Part shown: in pieces, positions 1-8,457 of the stretch
Layout: each line of letters starts with the position of its first letter
How positions within the stretch are numbered: the first letter of the stretch is position 1
Assembly (NCBI RefSeq): GCF_030248535.1
Contig: NZ_JAHGAJ010000001.1
Coordinates: 40,455 to 104,454, forward strand
Direction of reading: 5' to 3'
Length of the DNA stretch: 64,000 nucleotides
Origin: Vibrio sp. D404a
Lineage (GTDB): Bacteria; Pseudomonadota; Gammaproteobacteria; Enterobacterales; Vibrionaceae
Notes under the pieces: model-generated
Databases searched by the model: none
Seen by the model: only the letters and a program-made list of their open reading frames with translations
Told to the model about the DNA's origin: nothing
Position numbers and translations under genes: made by a program

Positions 1-30
1 CGCAGTTATAGTAGGCTTCGAATTCTTCTG

Positions 31-70
31 GCACGAGGAAATGCGGAATTTACGAACGGGAAAGCGCTTG
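31..70. promoter_or_regulatory. Shared motif, copy 1 (cluster promoter element)
   Basis: First of three related segments in the opening 5 kb (others at 1376-1417 and 4537-4580). It contains ACGAGGAAA, then GC, then ATTTAC, followed by GGGAAAGCGCT. The other two copies lie just upstream of minus-strand genes, so this one probably serves a minus-strand gene beyond the left edge. The repetition is seen directly; a regulatory role is inferred. Confidence 0.5.
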
Positions 71-103
71 TATACGTGAGTAAATGGCTCATATAAAGCT
101 TAA

Positions 104-448
104 TTAGTCCATTATTGGTATTGGCAAAGGTAAGTTGTTTCGTTCGCATAGCTTACCCGTTCTTGTCTCTCCCGCCTTTCTGGTCAATGGGTTATATTTC
201 GGATAAACAATGTCAGGGTATGAAGGAGGCGCAAAGCTAGTTTCGACCCAAGTCCTATCTCGACATGGCTCATAGTTGTGATTGAGTGCAGTGTGTTCAT
301 GTTCTTTCTCTACCACGTACTCATGATACCCATTGGCTACATGGTTTTGAGAGTGGGTGAGAAACCCACTGAGGGCGAAGCAAGGACTCGCCACCAATGA
401 CGTGAATAATAAAAAGTAAGGGTGTTGGTATCGGGTTGTTTTTTTCAT
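104..448 (-). CDS. Small secreted protein of unknown function
   Basis: A 114-residue protein whose first ~25 residues form a signal peptide (basic MKKTTR start, hydrophobic core, small residues before the probable cut at CFA/LS). The mature part is rich in His, Tyr, Asn and Pro, has two Cys and no recognisable domain, so it is probably periplasmic or exported. An AGGTGGA ribosome binding site precedes the ATG by about six bases. It lies downstream of the SDR gene on the same strand, but a strong terminator at 484-511 separates them, so it probably has its own promoter or is expressed by read-through. The function is unknown; its place in the cluster suggests an accessory role to the neighbouring dehydrogenases and porin. 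Confidence 0.6.
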   Translation of the reverse strand: MKKTTRYQHPYFLLFTSLVASPCFALSGFLTHSQNHVANGYHEYVVEKEHEHTALNHNYEPCRDRTWVETSFAPPSYPDIVYPKYNPLTRKAGETRTGKLCERNNLPLPIPIMD

Positions 449-483
449 GTCATTCCACCTAATAAGTTGTTAGTCAGAACAAT

Positions 484-511
484 AAAAAAAGGGCCAGCGT
501 GATAGCTGGCC
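484..511 (-). terminator. Rho-independent terminator of the SDR gene
   Basis: GGCCAGC and GCTGGCC form a seven-pair stem with a six-base loop. Read on the minus strand the stem is followed by a run of T. It ends transcription of the SDR gene whose stop codon is at 564. Confidence 0.85.
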
Positions 512-563
512 AAACAAGCGGGGTTCGCTCTAAAAAGAAGAAGTTCACAAATGTGCAGCTTTA

Positions 564-1313
564 CTAGACTGCTAAGTAGCCGCCATCAACGTTGTAATAT
601 GCCCCGTTGATGAAGCCCGCGCGCTCAGAAGCAAGAAAAGCAACAACTTCACTGATCTCGCGTGGTTTACCGATTCGACCGATTGGGTGAGCAGCAAGAA
701 CGGCAGCTGCTGACTCTTCGTCCGCCTCTTCAGTAATCATTGGTGTTTCAATCACACCAGGTGCAACCATATTGATACGAATACCGTGACGCGCATAATC
801 AACCGCGTAAGTAGACGTTAGGCCATTTACAGCATGTTTAGATGCTGCATAAGGTGCACAGAATGGAATAGCAGCACGACCTGCAATTGACGTCGTGTTG
901 ATAATCGCTGGGTTAGCAATTCCATTTGCTAGGAAGTATTTGATTTGAGCGTTCATCGCAAGAGCAACACCACGAACATTGATTTCAAATACTTTGTCGA
1001 ACACGTCCATGTCTTGGTCAGCACCAAGCTTGTCTGTTTGACCGATGATACCTGCATTGTTAAATGCAATATCAACCTTACCGAACGTCTCAACACCCGT
1101 GTCAATAAGCATCTGATGGTCGTCAGAACTTGTTACATTTGCTCTAACGAAAACGATGTTCTCGTTTGTCTCAGCGAGCGTAAGGATGTCGTCAGAAGCA
1201 ACGGTATCACCTGCAACTACTTTTGCACCTTCTTCTAGGAACAGACGAACACTGTCTAGGCCAATGCCAGAAGCAGCACCAGTAATAATGGCAACTTTAT
1301 CTTGTAGTAACAT
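564..1313 (-). CDS. Short-chain dehydrogenase/reductase (SDR)
   Basis: A classical SDR of 249 residues, probably an NAD(P)-dependent oxidoreductase acting on an alcohol or ketone in the cytoplasm. It shows the cofactor motif TGAASGIG near the N-terminus, NNAG in the middle, and the catalytic Ser with YAASK (the Tyr-x-x-x-Lys pair). The C-terminus ends with a VDGGYLAV-type segment typical of the family. The ATG at 1313 is preferred: the upstream GAGG is well spaced for it, whereas the in-frame codon at 1370 would add residues unlike the family and lacks a binding site. A copy of the cluster motif lies upstream at 1376-1417. The substrate cannot be named; the context suggests a catabolic or modifying pathway shared with the paralogous dehydrogenases at 1845 and 5900. 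Confidence 0.88.
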   Translation of the reverse strand: MLLQDKVAIITGAASGIGLDSVRLFLEEGAKVVAGDTVASDDILTLAETNENIVFVRANVTSSDDHQMLIDTGVETFGKVDIAFNNAGIIGQTDKLGADQDMDVFDKVFEINVRGVALAMNAQIKYFLANGIANPAIINTTSIAGRAAIPFCAPYAASKHAVNGLTSTYAVDYARHGIRINMVAPGVIETPMITEEADEESAAAVLAAHPIGRIGKPREISEVVAFLASERAGFINGAYYNVDGGYLAV

Positions 1314-1375
1314 TTTCATGTCCTCGTATGTAGGGGTTTTTAAACTGAATTCATCATAGAAAGTTGGCAAAAATT

Positions 1376-1417
1376 AAACGAGGAAAGGCAGAATTTACTC
1401 TTGGGAAAGCGCTAAGG
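1376..1417. promoter_or_regulatory. Shared motif, copy 2, upstream of the SDR gene
   Basis: Carries ACGAGGAAA, GC, AATTTAC and GGGAAAGCGCT in the same order and spacing as copy 1. It lies about 65 bases upstream of the chosen SDR start, as expected for a promoter or activator site read on the minus strand. The matching is seen; the factor that binds is unknown. Confidence 0.5.
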
Positions 1418-1788
1418 CGTGCGAGGGAAAAGAGAGCACACGGCTCTTAATGAGTGCTCGTTACGGAAAGGTTTGGAGTTAAGACAAGGTTTTAGAAAGC
1501 GTTCTATTAGCAAATATCGGGATTGGGCGCTTTTATTTTATTGATATCAGTGAGTTAAGTATTTGACTTATTGAGGCGGCTATTGATTAGGCGGATATTT
1601 GCTTTTCTTAATCAACGGATGAGTTTTATGAATGCCTCTCTCTTGTTAATAATTACGCGATTCAATTTTGGTATTTGATTTATCTTTCAATTACTTAGTT
1701 TCAATTTCCTGTTGGGAACTCTTACGTTTCCTCGAAGAGGGCTATTTTATCGGTAACTATAAGCTGGCAAGTACAGGAGGTACTTAAC

Positions 1789-1812
1789 ATGATCAGCAAG
1801 GATCTCAGCTGA
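1789..1812 (+). other. Seven-codon leader reading frame upstream of dehydrogenase A
   Basis: ATG followed by six codons (peptide MISKDLS) and TGA, preceded at six bases by a perfect Shine-Dalgarno sequence AGGAGGT. It ends 32 bases before the start of the dehydrogenase at 1845. The ribosome binding site is stronger than that of the main gene, so ribosomes would be expected to load here. A role in translational coupling or control is inferred. Confidence 0.4.
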
Positions 1813-1844
1813 ATAACTCATTTAGCAATAACGAGGAAACCCCT

Positions 1845-3026
1845 ATGAGCAACAAAAGAATTCTGATCACTGGTGTTGGTGGCGTTGGCATTCATACTGC
1901 GCACCTTCTTTCAACTATGCCAGGCACTGATATTTACTTAGCTGATATCCGTGAGCAGCACGTGATTGCAAAAGCAAACTCGGTGTATGACTCTGCATAT
2001 TACTTCAATAAAAACGAAGCGAATCGTCCGAATGTCTTCCCTGTTTCGATGAATATGCTCGACAAAGAAGCCATGCAAAAGCAGCTCGAAGAGATCAAAC
2101 CAGACGTTATCATCCACTTAGCAACAATGATGGCGGCTCAAAAAATTCGAGCGGCTCTACCACTTGAAGCGGCTCAGAAAGTTTACGATGCAAACCCAGT
2201 CGGTACTGGCTTGCGTCCGTGGGCACCTGGTCACTGTGTACTGCTATTCAACCTAATGTCGGCAATTAAGGATTCTGGTATCCAAACGCACGTTGTTAAT
2301 GGTTCTGGCTGTGATTATCTGAACGTGGCATTCCACAATATCGGCATGCCAATAACTTGTGGTCTAGGTGATTGGGCACTGGCTGAGCCAGGACTTGTTC
2401 GTGCCATTGCTAAGCGTCTTGATGTTCACGAGCGCGACGTAACGCTTTACCTAGCGGGTCACCACTCATTGATCATGCCTCTTGCATACTACGGTAGCCT
2501 ACTTGATATTCCTTCATACATTAAAGTGGAAGTTTTGGGTACCGATGTGACTGACAAGCTTGATTTCGAAGGCGATATCTTTAAAGAGTTCCACAAGTAC
2601 AATTCATGGCCAGAGGTCGCAGAAGATCGTGACCAAGAGCAAACGTCTTCTCACGCTGCTGCTATTGCTCGTGCGATCGTATTTGACACCAACGAAATCA
2701 TGAATGTACCAGGCCCTGAAGGTTTACCAGGTTGTTACCCATGTCGTGTTAATAAAGACGGCGTTCATGTCATTATTCCTGAGGGAACAACACGTGAAGA
2801 GCTTATTGCGGTTAACGAACATGGTAACGTAGCGGAAGGATTCTCTGAAATCCGCGCTGACGGTACTATGGTTGCGAACGATTATACAACCAAAATCATT
2901 GAAGAAGAGTTTGAGATGGAGTGGAGATATCGTGAATTCCAACCCCATCAGGCGATGGAAGCGTTCCAAGAAATCAACGAAGGCTTCAAACGCTACGTAG
3001 CAAAGAACCCAATTACGGAAGCCTAA
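1845..3026 (+). CDS. Rossmann-fold NAD-dependent dehydrogenase A (paralogue of B)
   Basis: A 393-residue protein with an N-terminal nucleotide-binding site TGVGGVG (residues 9-15) and an acidic residue at the end of the second strand, as in NAD-binding extended SDRs. HLAT near residue 96 also fits that fold. The usual SDR catalytic Tyr-x-x-x-Lys is not visible. The middle and C-terminal parts (NGSGCD, GLGDWALAEP, AGHHSLIMPL, GLPGCYPCRV) read more like lactate/malate dehydrogenase or family-4 glycosidase proteins, where a conserved His acts in catalysis; this comparison is by eye and weak. The paralogue at 5900 shares most of these blocks. The ribosome binding site is ACGAGGAAA. The substrate is unknown; the FadL-type porin between the two copies suggests a hydrophobic or aromatic compound. 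Confidence 0.75.
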   Translation: MSNKRILITGVGGVGIHTAHLLSTMPGTDIYLADIREQHVIAKANSVYDSAYYFNKNEANRPNVFPVSMNMLDKEAMQKQLEEIKPDVIIHLATMMAAQKIRAALPLEAAQKVYDANPVGTGLRPWAPGHCVLLFNLMSAIKDSGIQTHVVNGSGCDYLNVAFHNIGMPITCGLGDWALAEPGLVRAIAKRLDVHERDVTLYLAGHHSLIMPLAYYGSLLDIPSYIKVEVLGTDVTDKLDFEGDIFKEFHKYNSWPEVAEDRDQEQTSSHAAAIARAIVFDTNEIMNVPGPEGLPGCYPCRVNKDGVHVIIPEGTTREELIAVNEHGNVAEGFSEIRADGTMVANDYTTKIIEEEFEMEWRYREFQPHQAMEAFQEINEGFKRYVAKNPITEA

Positions 3027-3061
3027 TGCGCGGTAAAGCCAATTTCCTCTCGTATCCCCAA

Positions 3062-3086
3062 AGCCAGCATCTCTGCTGGCTTTTTT
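3062..3086 (+). terminator. Rho-independent terminator after dehydrogenase A
   Basis: AGCCAGCA and TGCTGGCT form an eight-pair stem with a TCTC loop, followed by six T. It lies 35 bases after the stop codon of the gene at 1845. Confidence 0.9.
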
Positions 3087-3229
3087 CATCTAAGCAAAGC
3101 TCACGCTTTAAGGCTATCGATGAGGCAAAGCGATTTACATTGGTTCGCACAGAAATACGTGGAATCGCTATTGACATTGTCTAAAGTAAAAAACATAGAT
3201 TGTGAGAATTTTCAAAAGGTGCCGATAGA

Positions 3230-3264
3230 AAAAGCAGCATAAAGTGACACTTTATGCTGCTTTT
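3230..3264. terminator. Bidirectional terminator after the FadL-type gene
   Basis: A near-perfect palindrome built on AAAGCAGCATAAAGTG and its complement, flanked by A on the left and T on the right. It lies just past the minus-strand stop codon at 3285 and would stop transcription from both sides. Confidence 0.8.
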
Positions 3265-3284
3265 GAATGAAAGCTAGTCGTGAC

Positions 3285-4451
3285 TTAGTAAGCGTAAGAC
3301 AGGCTTAACCAATGCAGGCGGTGTGAGGTCATTTTACCTTGGTAATCAATGATACCGAAATCGTAAGCAACAGTTGGCGTACCAAGATCGCGGTATTCAT
3401 AGGCGAGACCAACACGATGGCCATTACTCATGGTGTATTCTAAACCGGCACCAATCGCGTATTGCTCGACCAAAGGCAGGTCCGACTCAGCATCGCTGGC
3501 ATTCATTGATTTGCTGTCCCAACGTGCGCCCGCTTGGTACTTCATGTTTCCGTCAGTGTAATTTACTGCTGCACCTAAGTGGTAGACGTTATTCATCTCA
3601 CGACCGTCTTTAATGCCGACGATTTTGTCGCCTTTGCCATACTCTTTCCACTCTTCAAAGCCTGTTTGAAGTTTAATTCCCCAATTCTCGTCAAACTGGT
3701 GGCTTAAACCGACGGTAAGAATACTTGGGTATTTAAACTCTTTATCCCCGACGCCTTGTAAATGGATTTTATGCTTTGCTGCGTGCTTGTAATTCACAGC
3801 AATGTAAGTATCAGGAGTAAAATCGTACATTGCGGAGAGCATAAAGGTTGGCTCTACCGAGTTATCGTCTGCATTAACACGTCCAAGACCCGCAACATCA
3901 TTGGTTTTGATTTCGGCTTCCATGTATTGCGCAATGACCGCAGCACCAAGAGTGAACTTATCGTTCACTTGATATGAACCACCGAAGTTGAAGTTGATGA
4001 ACTCTACTGCTTGTTCGTCGTAGATGCCACCGCCCATTAGACCGTTGCTGTAATCGAGTCCAAGACCACCTTCACCATGGACAGATACGCCAAGCACCAC
4101 TTGGTCGTTTATACGCTTTGCGTAGGCGGCACTAGGAATCAGTTTGCGCTTTTTACCGCGGGTGGTGGTGTAGATATCGTACTTATCAGATTCTGGGTTG
4201 TATAAGTAGCCACTGTGTGCGGAAGCTGCATCCAAGAAGGAGGCACCAACCGAGAAGCTGTAATCTTTCACGGAGGCTAAACCTGCGGGGCTGGTAGCCA
4301 TCGCTGAAGCGTCCGTGCGGTTTGTTGCGTTGGCAATCCCTGCCGAAGAAACACTGTCAAACGTTGCAATCTCTGGAAGCGTAATACCACCTGCATGGGC
4401 ACCAGTCGCAAACAGAGCAGAAACGATCATCGCTGTTCTAGTTAGTTTCAT
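3285..4451 (-). CDS. Outer-membrane FadL/OmpP1/TodX-family channel
   Basis: A 388-residue outer-membrane barrel of the FadL family, which moves hydrophobic substrates (fatty acids, aromatic hydrocarbons) through lateral gating. The signal peptide MKLTRTAMIVSALFATGAHA is clear. The mature N-terminus contains the plug-like segment with SSAGIANATNRTDASAMATSPAGLA, matching the family's conserved N-terminal hatch. The rest is alternating amphipathic strands with aromatic girdle residues, ending in an aromatic C-terminal residue. At 388 residues it is somewhat shorter than E. coli FadL. A copy of the shared motif lies upstream at 4537-4580. It sits between two paralogous dehydrogenases and beside a LysR regulator, so it is probably the import channel for their substrate rather than a general fatty-acid porin. 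Confidence 0.85.
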   Translation of the reverse strand: MKLTRTAMIVSALFATGAHAGGITLPEIATFDSVSSAGIANATNRTDASAMATSPAGLASVKDYSFSVGASFLDAASAHSGYLYNPESDKYDIYTTTRGKKRKLIPSAAYAKRINDQVVLGVSVHGEGGLGLDYSNGLMGGGIYDEQAVEFINFNFGGSYQVNDKFTLGAAVIAQYMEAEIKTNDVAGLGRVNADDNSVEPTFMLSAMYDFTPDTYIAVNYKHAAKHKIHLQGVGDKEFKYPSILTVGLSHQFDENWGIKLQTGFEEWKEYGKGDKIVGIKDGREMNNVYHLGAAVNYTDGNMKYQAGARWDSKSMNASDAESDLPLVEQYAIGAGLEYTMSNGHRVGLAYEYRDLGTPTVAYDFGIIDYQGKMTSHRLHWLSLSYAY

Positions 4452-4536
4452 TGAGAGAACCTCATATACACTTAAGCATTGTCTACAGCGCGAAAAATCA
4501 CGCCAATCTAGACAGATAGTACGAGGTAGGCCTAAG

Positions 4537-4580
4537 GCCTCACGAGGAAAAGCAAGATTTACGAACGTTCAATTGTATGA
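4537..4580. promoter_or_regulatory. Shared motif, copy 3, upstream of the FadL-type gene
   Basis: Begins CACGAGGAAA, then GC, ATTTAC and GAACG, like copies 1 and 2, but the right half departs from GGGAAAGCGCT and carries the palindrome GAACGTTC instead. It lies about 90 bases upstream of the porin start on the minus strand. Confidence 0.5.
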
Positions 4581-4618
4581 GCGAGTAGGTGATTTTGGGC
4601 GAGTGACAAGATTAGGGT

Positions 4619-4652
4619 GGGGATACAGGTTTTCATTTTTACCTGTCTCCCC
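4619..4652. other. Inverted repeat between the LysR and porin genes
   Basis: GGGGATACAGGT and ACCTGTCTCCCC pair over twelve positions with one mismatch and a ten-base loop. It lies just past the stop codon of the LysR gene. Neither strand has a good T run, so it is a weak terminator candidate or an mRNA-stabilising hairpin. Confidence 0.5.
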
Positions 4653-4668
4653 AAACGCGACTTTTTGA

Positions 4669-5553
4669 TTACACTTTGGCTTTTTTCATAGTCTTGATGA
4701 TGGCATCAAACAACCATTGGTTTTGCGGATCACGTTGTTGTGCGCGACGACAACTGACCACATAAGTGACATTAAAGCTTTCACTGTTGGGTGGCTCAAT
4801 GACGCGGCAACCATCTGGTACGTTGTACGACATAGTCAAACCATAATGGTCAGACTGCTGAACGATCTTATGGCTGATAACAGGATGCTCAACTTCTATG
4901 GCTGGGTTAACTTGAAAGCCAAAGATTCTTAAGCGATCTAACATCCGGTATTTATGGTCGTTCCATCCAGGTGTTTTTAGAACCACCATTGGATAAGCCA
5001 TGAGCGACGAAATGTCTTTTGCTGGGTGGTCTTCGCGAACAAAGAAAACTGCTCGATCAGTGCCTAATGTGCGCTGATAGATAGATTGAGGTAAAGACTC
5101 ATCAATATTGTGTACTGCAATCGCATTCTCACCATCAATCAGACGGTTCTTCGGATTTTGTCCCCAACGTCGAAATGAAAACTTCGCATGTGGGGCCTGC
5201 TCTCTTAAGTCTAGATAGAGCTGATCGCCGTATTGATCCCAAAACAGCGTGTTTGCATAAATGATGACAGTATCACGCAGTGCTGCAGCAGAAAATTCAC
5301 GTTTGCCAATTGATTCCACACTGGCAAGGATCGCGTCGAAGCTGGATAAATTTTCTTCTAAAAAGGCAGTTGGCTCAAAGCCTTGCTTGGTTTGAACGAA
5401 TAGGGGATCGTTTAGCTGAGTCTTTAATTTAGAAATGTTTTTACTGATGGCACCGGGTGTTTTACCTAAGGTTTCCGCAACCAGTTTAACGTTTCTCAGC
5501 TCGTACATCTTTCTCAGCACCAGAATGTTCTGAATGTCTAAGTTTAATTTCAC
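4669..5553 (-). CDS. LysR-family transcriptional regulator
   Basis: A LysR-type regulator of 294 residues with the N-terminal winged helix-turn-helix in its first ~60 residues (LVAETLGKTPGAISKNISKLKTQLNDPLF) and a periplasmic-binding-protein-like effector domain after it. A GTG start at 5553 is chosen because AGAGGT lies about six bases upstream and the helix-turn-helix then begins at the usual place; the longer frame from 5634 has no ribosome binding site. It is divergent from dehydrogenase B (5900) and follows the porin, so it probably controls this cluster in response to the substrate or an intermediate. Whether the three-copy motif is its target is open, since those copies do not resemble the simple T-N11-A LysR box. 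Confidence 0.88.
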   Translation of the reverse strand: MKLNLDIQNILVLRKMYELRNVKLVAETLGKTPGAISKNISKLKTQLNDPLFVQTKQGFEPTAFLEENLSSFDAILASVESIGKREFSAAALRDTVIIYANTLFWDQYGDQLYLDLREQAPHAKFSFRRWGQNPKNRLIDGENAIAVHNIDESLPQSIYQRTLGTDRAVFFVREDHPAKDISSLMAYPMVVLKTPGWNDHKYRMLDRLRIFGFQVNPAIEVEHPVISHKIVQQSDHYGLTMSYNVPDGCRVIEPPNSESFNVTYVVSCRRAQQRDPQNQWLFDAIIKTMKKAKV

Positions 5554-5899
5554 AGGGTTACCTCTGAGAATAGGCCGTTGTAAGGTGAATTGTCTCAGCA
5601 CATTAGAAACAATGCAATCAGAGTGCTTTTCCATATTCGCACATTTTGGTTTCCAATTGGTAAATTGCGTGTTCAGTTATAATTTTAAATCTCTTTAACT
5701 TGTTGATTTTTCGTTACATGCATTATGTAGTATTGCTTGATGTTGGTGATTTTTTGTAAAGGTATTTCCATGTTGGAAATACTCGTATCTCTCGACTTGT
5801 TTAGCGTCGTCCCTCAAATTTAGTGTCGTGATGTCAATACACGGACGATACCCAACTCGAAGGATTCGAGATAAACGTGAAAAATACAGAGGTGTCCTC

Positions 5900-7087
5900 A
5901 TGGCAAATAAAAGAGTTCTTATTACAGGTGTTGGTGGTGTAGGCGTGTTTGCTGCGCATTTAACGGCAGCGCTTCCTGGTGTCGATTTATATCTTGGCGA
6001 TATTCGTGAAAACTTTATTACCCAAAAGGCGTGTTGCATGAAAGATAACGCAATGTGGTCTAACCCACATAAGCCGTATCCAAACATCACGCCAGTGGTC
6101 ATGAACCTCATGGATGTTGAAGCGACAACCGCTCAACTCGAAGAGATCAAGCCAGATGTGGTTATTCATTTAGCAACGCTTCTCGCTGCGGGTAAAATTC
6201 GTACCTCAGTACCGTTGGAAGTGGCAAAAACCATCTACGATCCAAACCCGGTAGGTACAGGTCTTCGCCCATGGGCACCAGGTCATGCAGTTCTTCTTGT
6301 CAATCTAATGAACTCAATCAAAAACGCAGGTCTTTCTGAACACACTAAAGTGATCAACGGTTCGGGTTGTGACTTCTTACACGTGGCTCTTAAGTCTCGC
6401 GGCCTTGAGCCAGTATGTGGTTTAGGTGACTTCGCACTCGGTGAGCCAGCAATAAAGCGTATCGTCTCGCGTAAGTACAATGTTGATCAAACTGATGTAA
6501 CGGTTCACATGGCGGGTCATCATTCGCTCATCATGCCGCTAATGTGGTTTGGCACTAACCAAAACATTCCTTACTACATTAACGTCGCTGTTCTAGGTAA
6601 AAATGTAACGGCTGATCTAGATTTCGAAGGCGAAATATTCCCATCAATGGTGGCAGAAAATACGTGGCCAAATGAAGCGGGTCTTTGCGACCAAGAACAA
6701 ACATCAGCTCACGGTGTGGCGATTGCACGTGCAATGTTGTTTGATGAAAATCGCGTTATGAATGTACCTGCGCCTCAAGGCCTGCCGGGTTGTTATCCTG
6801 CACGTGTCAGTGCGAAAGGCGTTGAAGTTATCGTTCCTGAAGGCACCACACTTGAAGAGATGATCAAGGTGAATGAAGCGGGTAACATGGCGGAAGGTTT
6901 TGCTGAGATCCGTGAAGATGGTACCATGGTCGCGACAGATATGACGGTGGAAATCGTTGAGCGCACATTTGGTATTGAGTGGAAATTCAAAGAGTTCACG
7001 CCAGATAACGCAATGGAGGCATTCCAAGAAATAAATACCGCTTTTAATCGTTTTGTCGAAGATTACCATGCGAACAACGCTCGATAG
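5900..7087 (+). CDS. Rossmann-fold NAD-dependent dehydrogenase B (paralogue of A)
   Basis: A 395-residue paralogue of the protein at 1845, with more than half of the positions identical by eye across the full length. Conserved blocks include TGVGGVG, EEIKPDV, HLAT, GTGLRPWAPGH, NGSGCD, AGHHSLIMPL, DQEQTS and GLPGCYPARV. At the position where A has CDYL this copy has CDFL, so that Tyr is not required by the family. The start at 5900 has AGAGGT at six bases; the in-frame codon at 5828 has no binding site. Being divergent from the LysR gene, it is a good candidate for direct control by that regulator. A and B may act on successive or alternative substrates, or form a heteromer; the sequence does not decide this. 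Confidence 0.75.
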   Translation: MANKRVLITGVGGVGVFAAHLTAALPGVDLYLGDIRENFITQKACCMKDNAMWSNPHKPYPNITPVVMNLMDVEATTAQLEEIKPDVVIHLATLLAAGKIRTSVPLEVAKTIYDPNPVGTGLRPWAPGHAVLLVNLMNSIKNAGLSEHTKVINGSGCDFLHVALKSRGLEPVCGLGDFALGEPAIKRIVSRKYNVDQTDVTVHMAGHHSLIMPLMWFGTNQNIPYYINVAVLGKNVTADLDFEGEIFPSMVAENTWPNEAGLCDQEQTSAHGVAIARAMLFDENRVMNVPAPQGLPGCYPARVSAKGVEVIVPEGTTLEEMIKVNEAGNMAEGFAEIREDGTMVATDMTVEIVERTFGIEWKFKEFTPDNAMEAFQEINTAFNRFVEDYHANNAR

Positions 7088-7147
7088 AAATATTCAATTA
7101 ATCTAAGTATTAAATGAGCTTCAGCTCAATGTTTATAAGTGATTGCT

Positions 7148-7177
7148 AGACACCCTTTCAAATAGATAGGGTGTCTA
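7148..7177. other. Inverted repeat after dehydrogenase B
   Basis: TAGACACCCT and AGGGTGTCTA pair perfectly over ten positions around a ten-base loop, 60 bases past the stop codon at 7087. No T run follows, so it may be a 3'-end stabilising hairpin or a factor-dependent terminator. Confidence 0.5.
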
Positions 7178-7273
7178 TGGACGGAGAATTTATTTGTACT
7201 CGTTCAGCGAGAAATTCATATCACCACACAATCTCATTAGCGTTCTTTTTCGTGATATTATTGAACGCCTTAA

Positions 7274-8296
7274 ATGCAGATTGAGAAGCTACCATTGTTC
7301 AAGTTAGACAGAACTTCAACTATCAATATCTTGAGTTTTTCTCTTACATTCACCTCAGCGATAAGCCTTTTATACATTTACTCTTGGCCAGCCGCGTTCT
7401 TATGCCCTTTGCTCTGCTTACACATTCGTTATTATGATCTGACATCCCTACCTTTTTACATCTACGTCAAAATACTTTTTGTTAGTCTTGGGGGGATTAT
7501 CTCAGGTTTAGCTATTAGTCAGTTATACCAAGTATCTCCCATACTGTTTGTATTTTCTTTCTTGTGTTTGTTGCTGGTTCTGTCACATAAGGACAGGTTT
7601 CATTCAAATGATTTTTACACATCTCTTAGACTTATATGTGCCACATTGGTTTGTACGACCACTCTCGTTCAGCCAAATAGCTCGATTGATTTTTCCGTAG
7701 CTTTGGCCTTAAATCTTTCAATCGCTATGGCAATGAGTCTCACTGTAGATAAGTTTCTGAGAAACACTCAACCATCCAAAGAACATCATGTCACAGAAAA
7801 GTCATTTACCTTCAACCCTTGGCGAACTCCAATGATGTTATCACCGGTAGTCTTCTTATTTTTATTAATTGAAATTCCCGATTACTACACAATAGTAATC
7901 GTTATTTGCATTTTGAGCTTTGCAACAAATCCACAGGCTATTAAGCACCAAAGCTTTAAATACCTTAAAGCTAACTTGCTCGGTGGGTTATTAGCTATCT
8001 TTGGTTTTTGTATGTACGAATTCATATCCATAGTCATTGGAGAATCCTCTTTGCTTGGGTTAGTTATAGCTTTCATGACTTCAAGCGTACTCGGCTACTT
8101 TATCTATGGTCCAGAGCCCTCCAATATTTCAGCTTTTACACTCTCACCTTTCGCACTACTTATTGTCCAATCCGACAATTCGAACTTTAACCTAGTCGAC
8201 TCTTACTTACTTCGTATATCCTGTATTGTTATTGCGATTTTGTATATTCTAATCGTTATCAATATAGAGCTTTCATTGTCTAGCGAGCGGGATTAA
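7274..8296 (+). CDS. Multipass membrane protein, possibly FUSC/DUF2955-like
   Basis: A 340-residue integral membrane protein with about ten hydrophobic segments in two blocks (residues ~15-160 and ~190-335) separated by a polar linker near residues 160-185. This repeated-half layout resembles the FUSC/aromatic-acid-exporter and DUF2955 families, but no diagnostic motif is visible, so the assignment is tentative. There is no clear ribosome binding site before the ATG, and the G+C content is lower than in the neighbours. It stands alone: the upstream gene ends at 7087 behind a hairpin and the next gene begins after 160 bases. If the family is right, it would export a small organic acid or xenobiotic, though no membrane-fusion partner is adjacent. 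Confidence 0.6.
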   Translation: MQIEKLPLFKLDRTSTINILSFSLTFTSAISLLYIYSWPAAFLCPLLCLHIRYYDLTSLPFYIYVKILFVSLGGIISGLAISQLYQVSPILFVFSFLCLLLVLSHKDRFHSNDFYTSLRLICATLVCTTTLVQPNSSIDFSVALALNLSIAMAMSLTVDKFLRNTQPSKEHHVTEKSFTFNPWRTPMMLSPVVFLFLLIEIPDYYTIVIVICILSFATNPQAIKHQSFKYLKANLLGGLLAIFGFCMYEFISIVIGESSLLGLVIAFMTSSVLGYFIYGPEPSNISAFTLSPFALLIVQSDNSNFNLVDSYLLRISCIVIAILYILIVINIELSLSSERD

Positions 8297-8457
8297 TTAG
8301 ATTTAGGCAATAAGTCATTATCTCCCTTCCATGCTTGCAAGCATTTTCTTGCCTTTCGGAATATGTATACGTGCTTCTAGGATATGTATACGCCGCTCAA
8401 AAACATTCTCGATATACTGACTCTCGTCCCTAAGCACTGTGATACGGAGAGATGATC

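Noticed and set aside
945..1238. Plus-strand frame opposite the SDR gene
   Set aside because: It lies entirely inside the SDR gene on the other strand, has no binding site and no recognisable protein pattern.
3374..4668. Plus-strand frames opposite the porin gene
   Set aside because: They lie opposite a clear outer-membrane protein gene; low-complexity translations, no starts.
5695..6111. Minus-strand frame overlapping the start of dehydrogenase B
   Set aside because: Covers the B coding sequence on the opposite strand and shows no family pattern; B is clearly the real gene.
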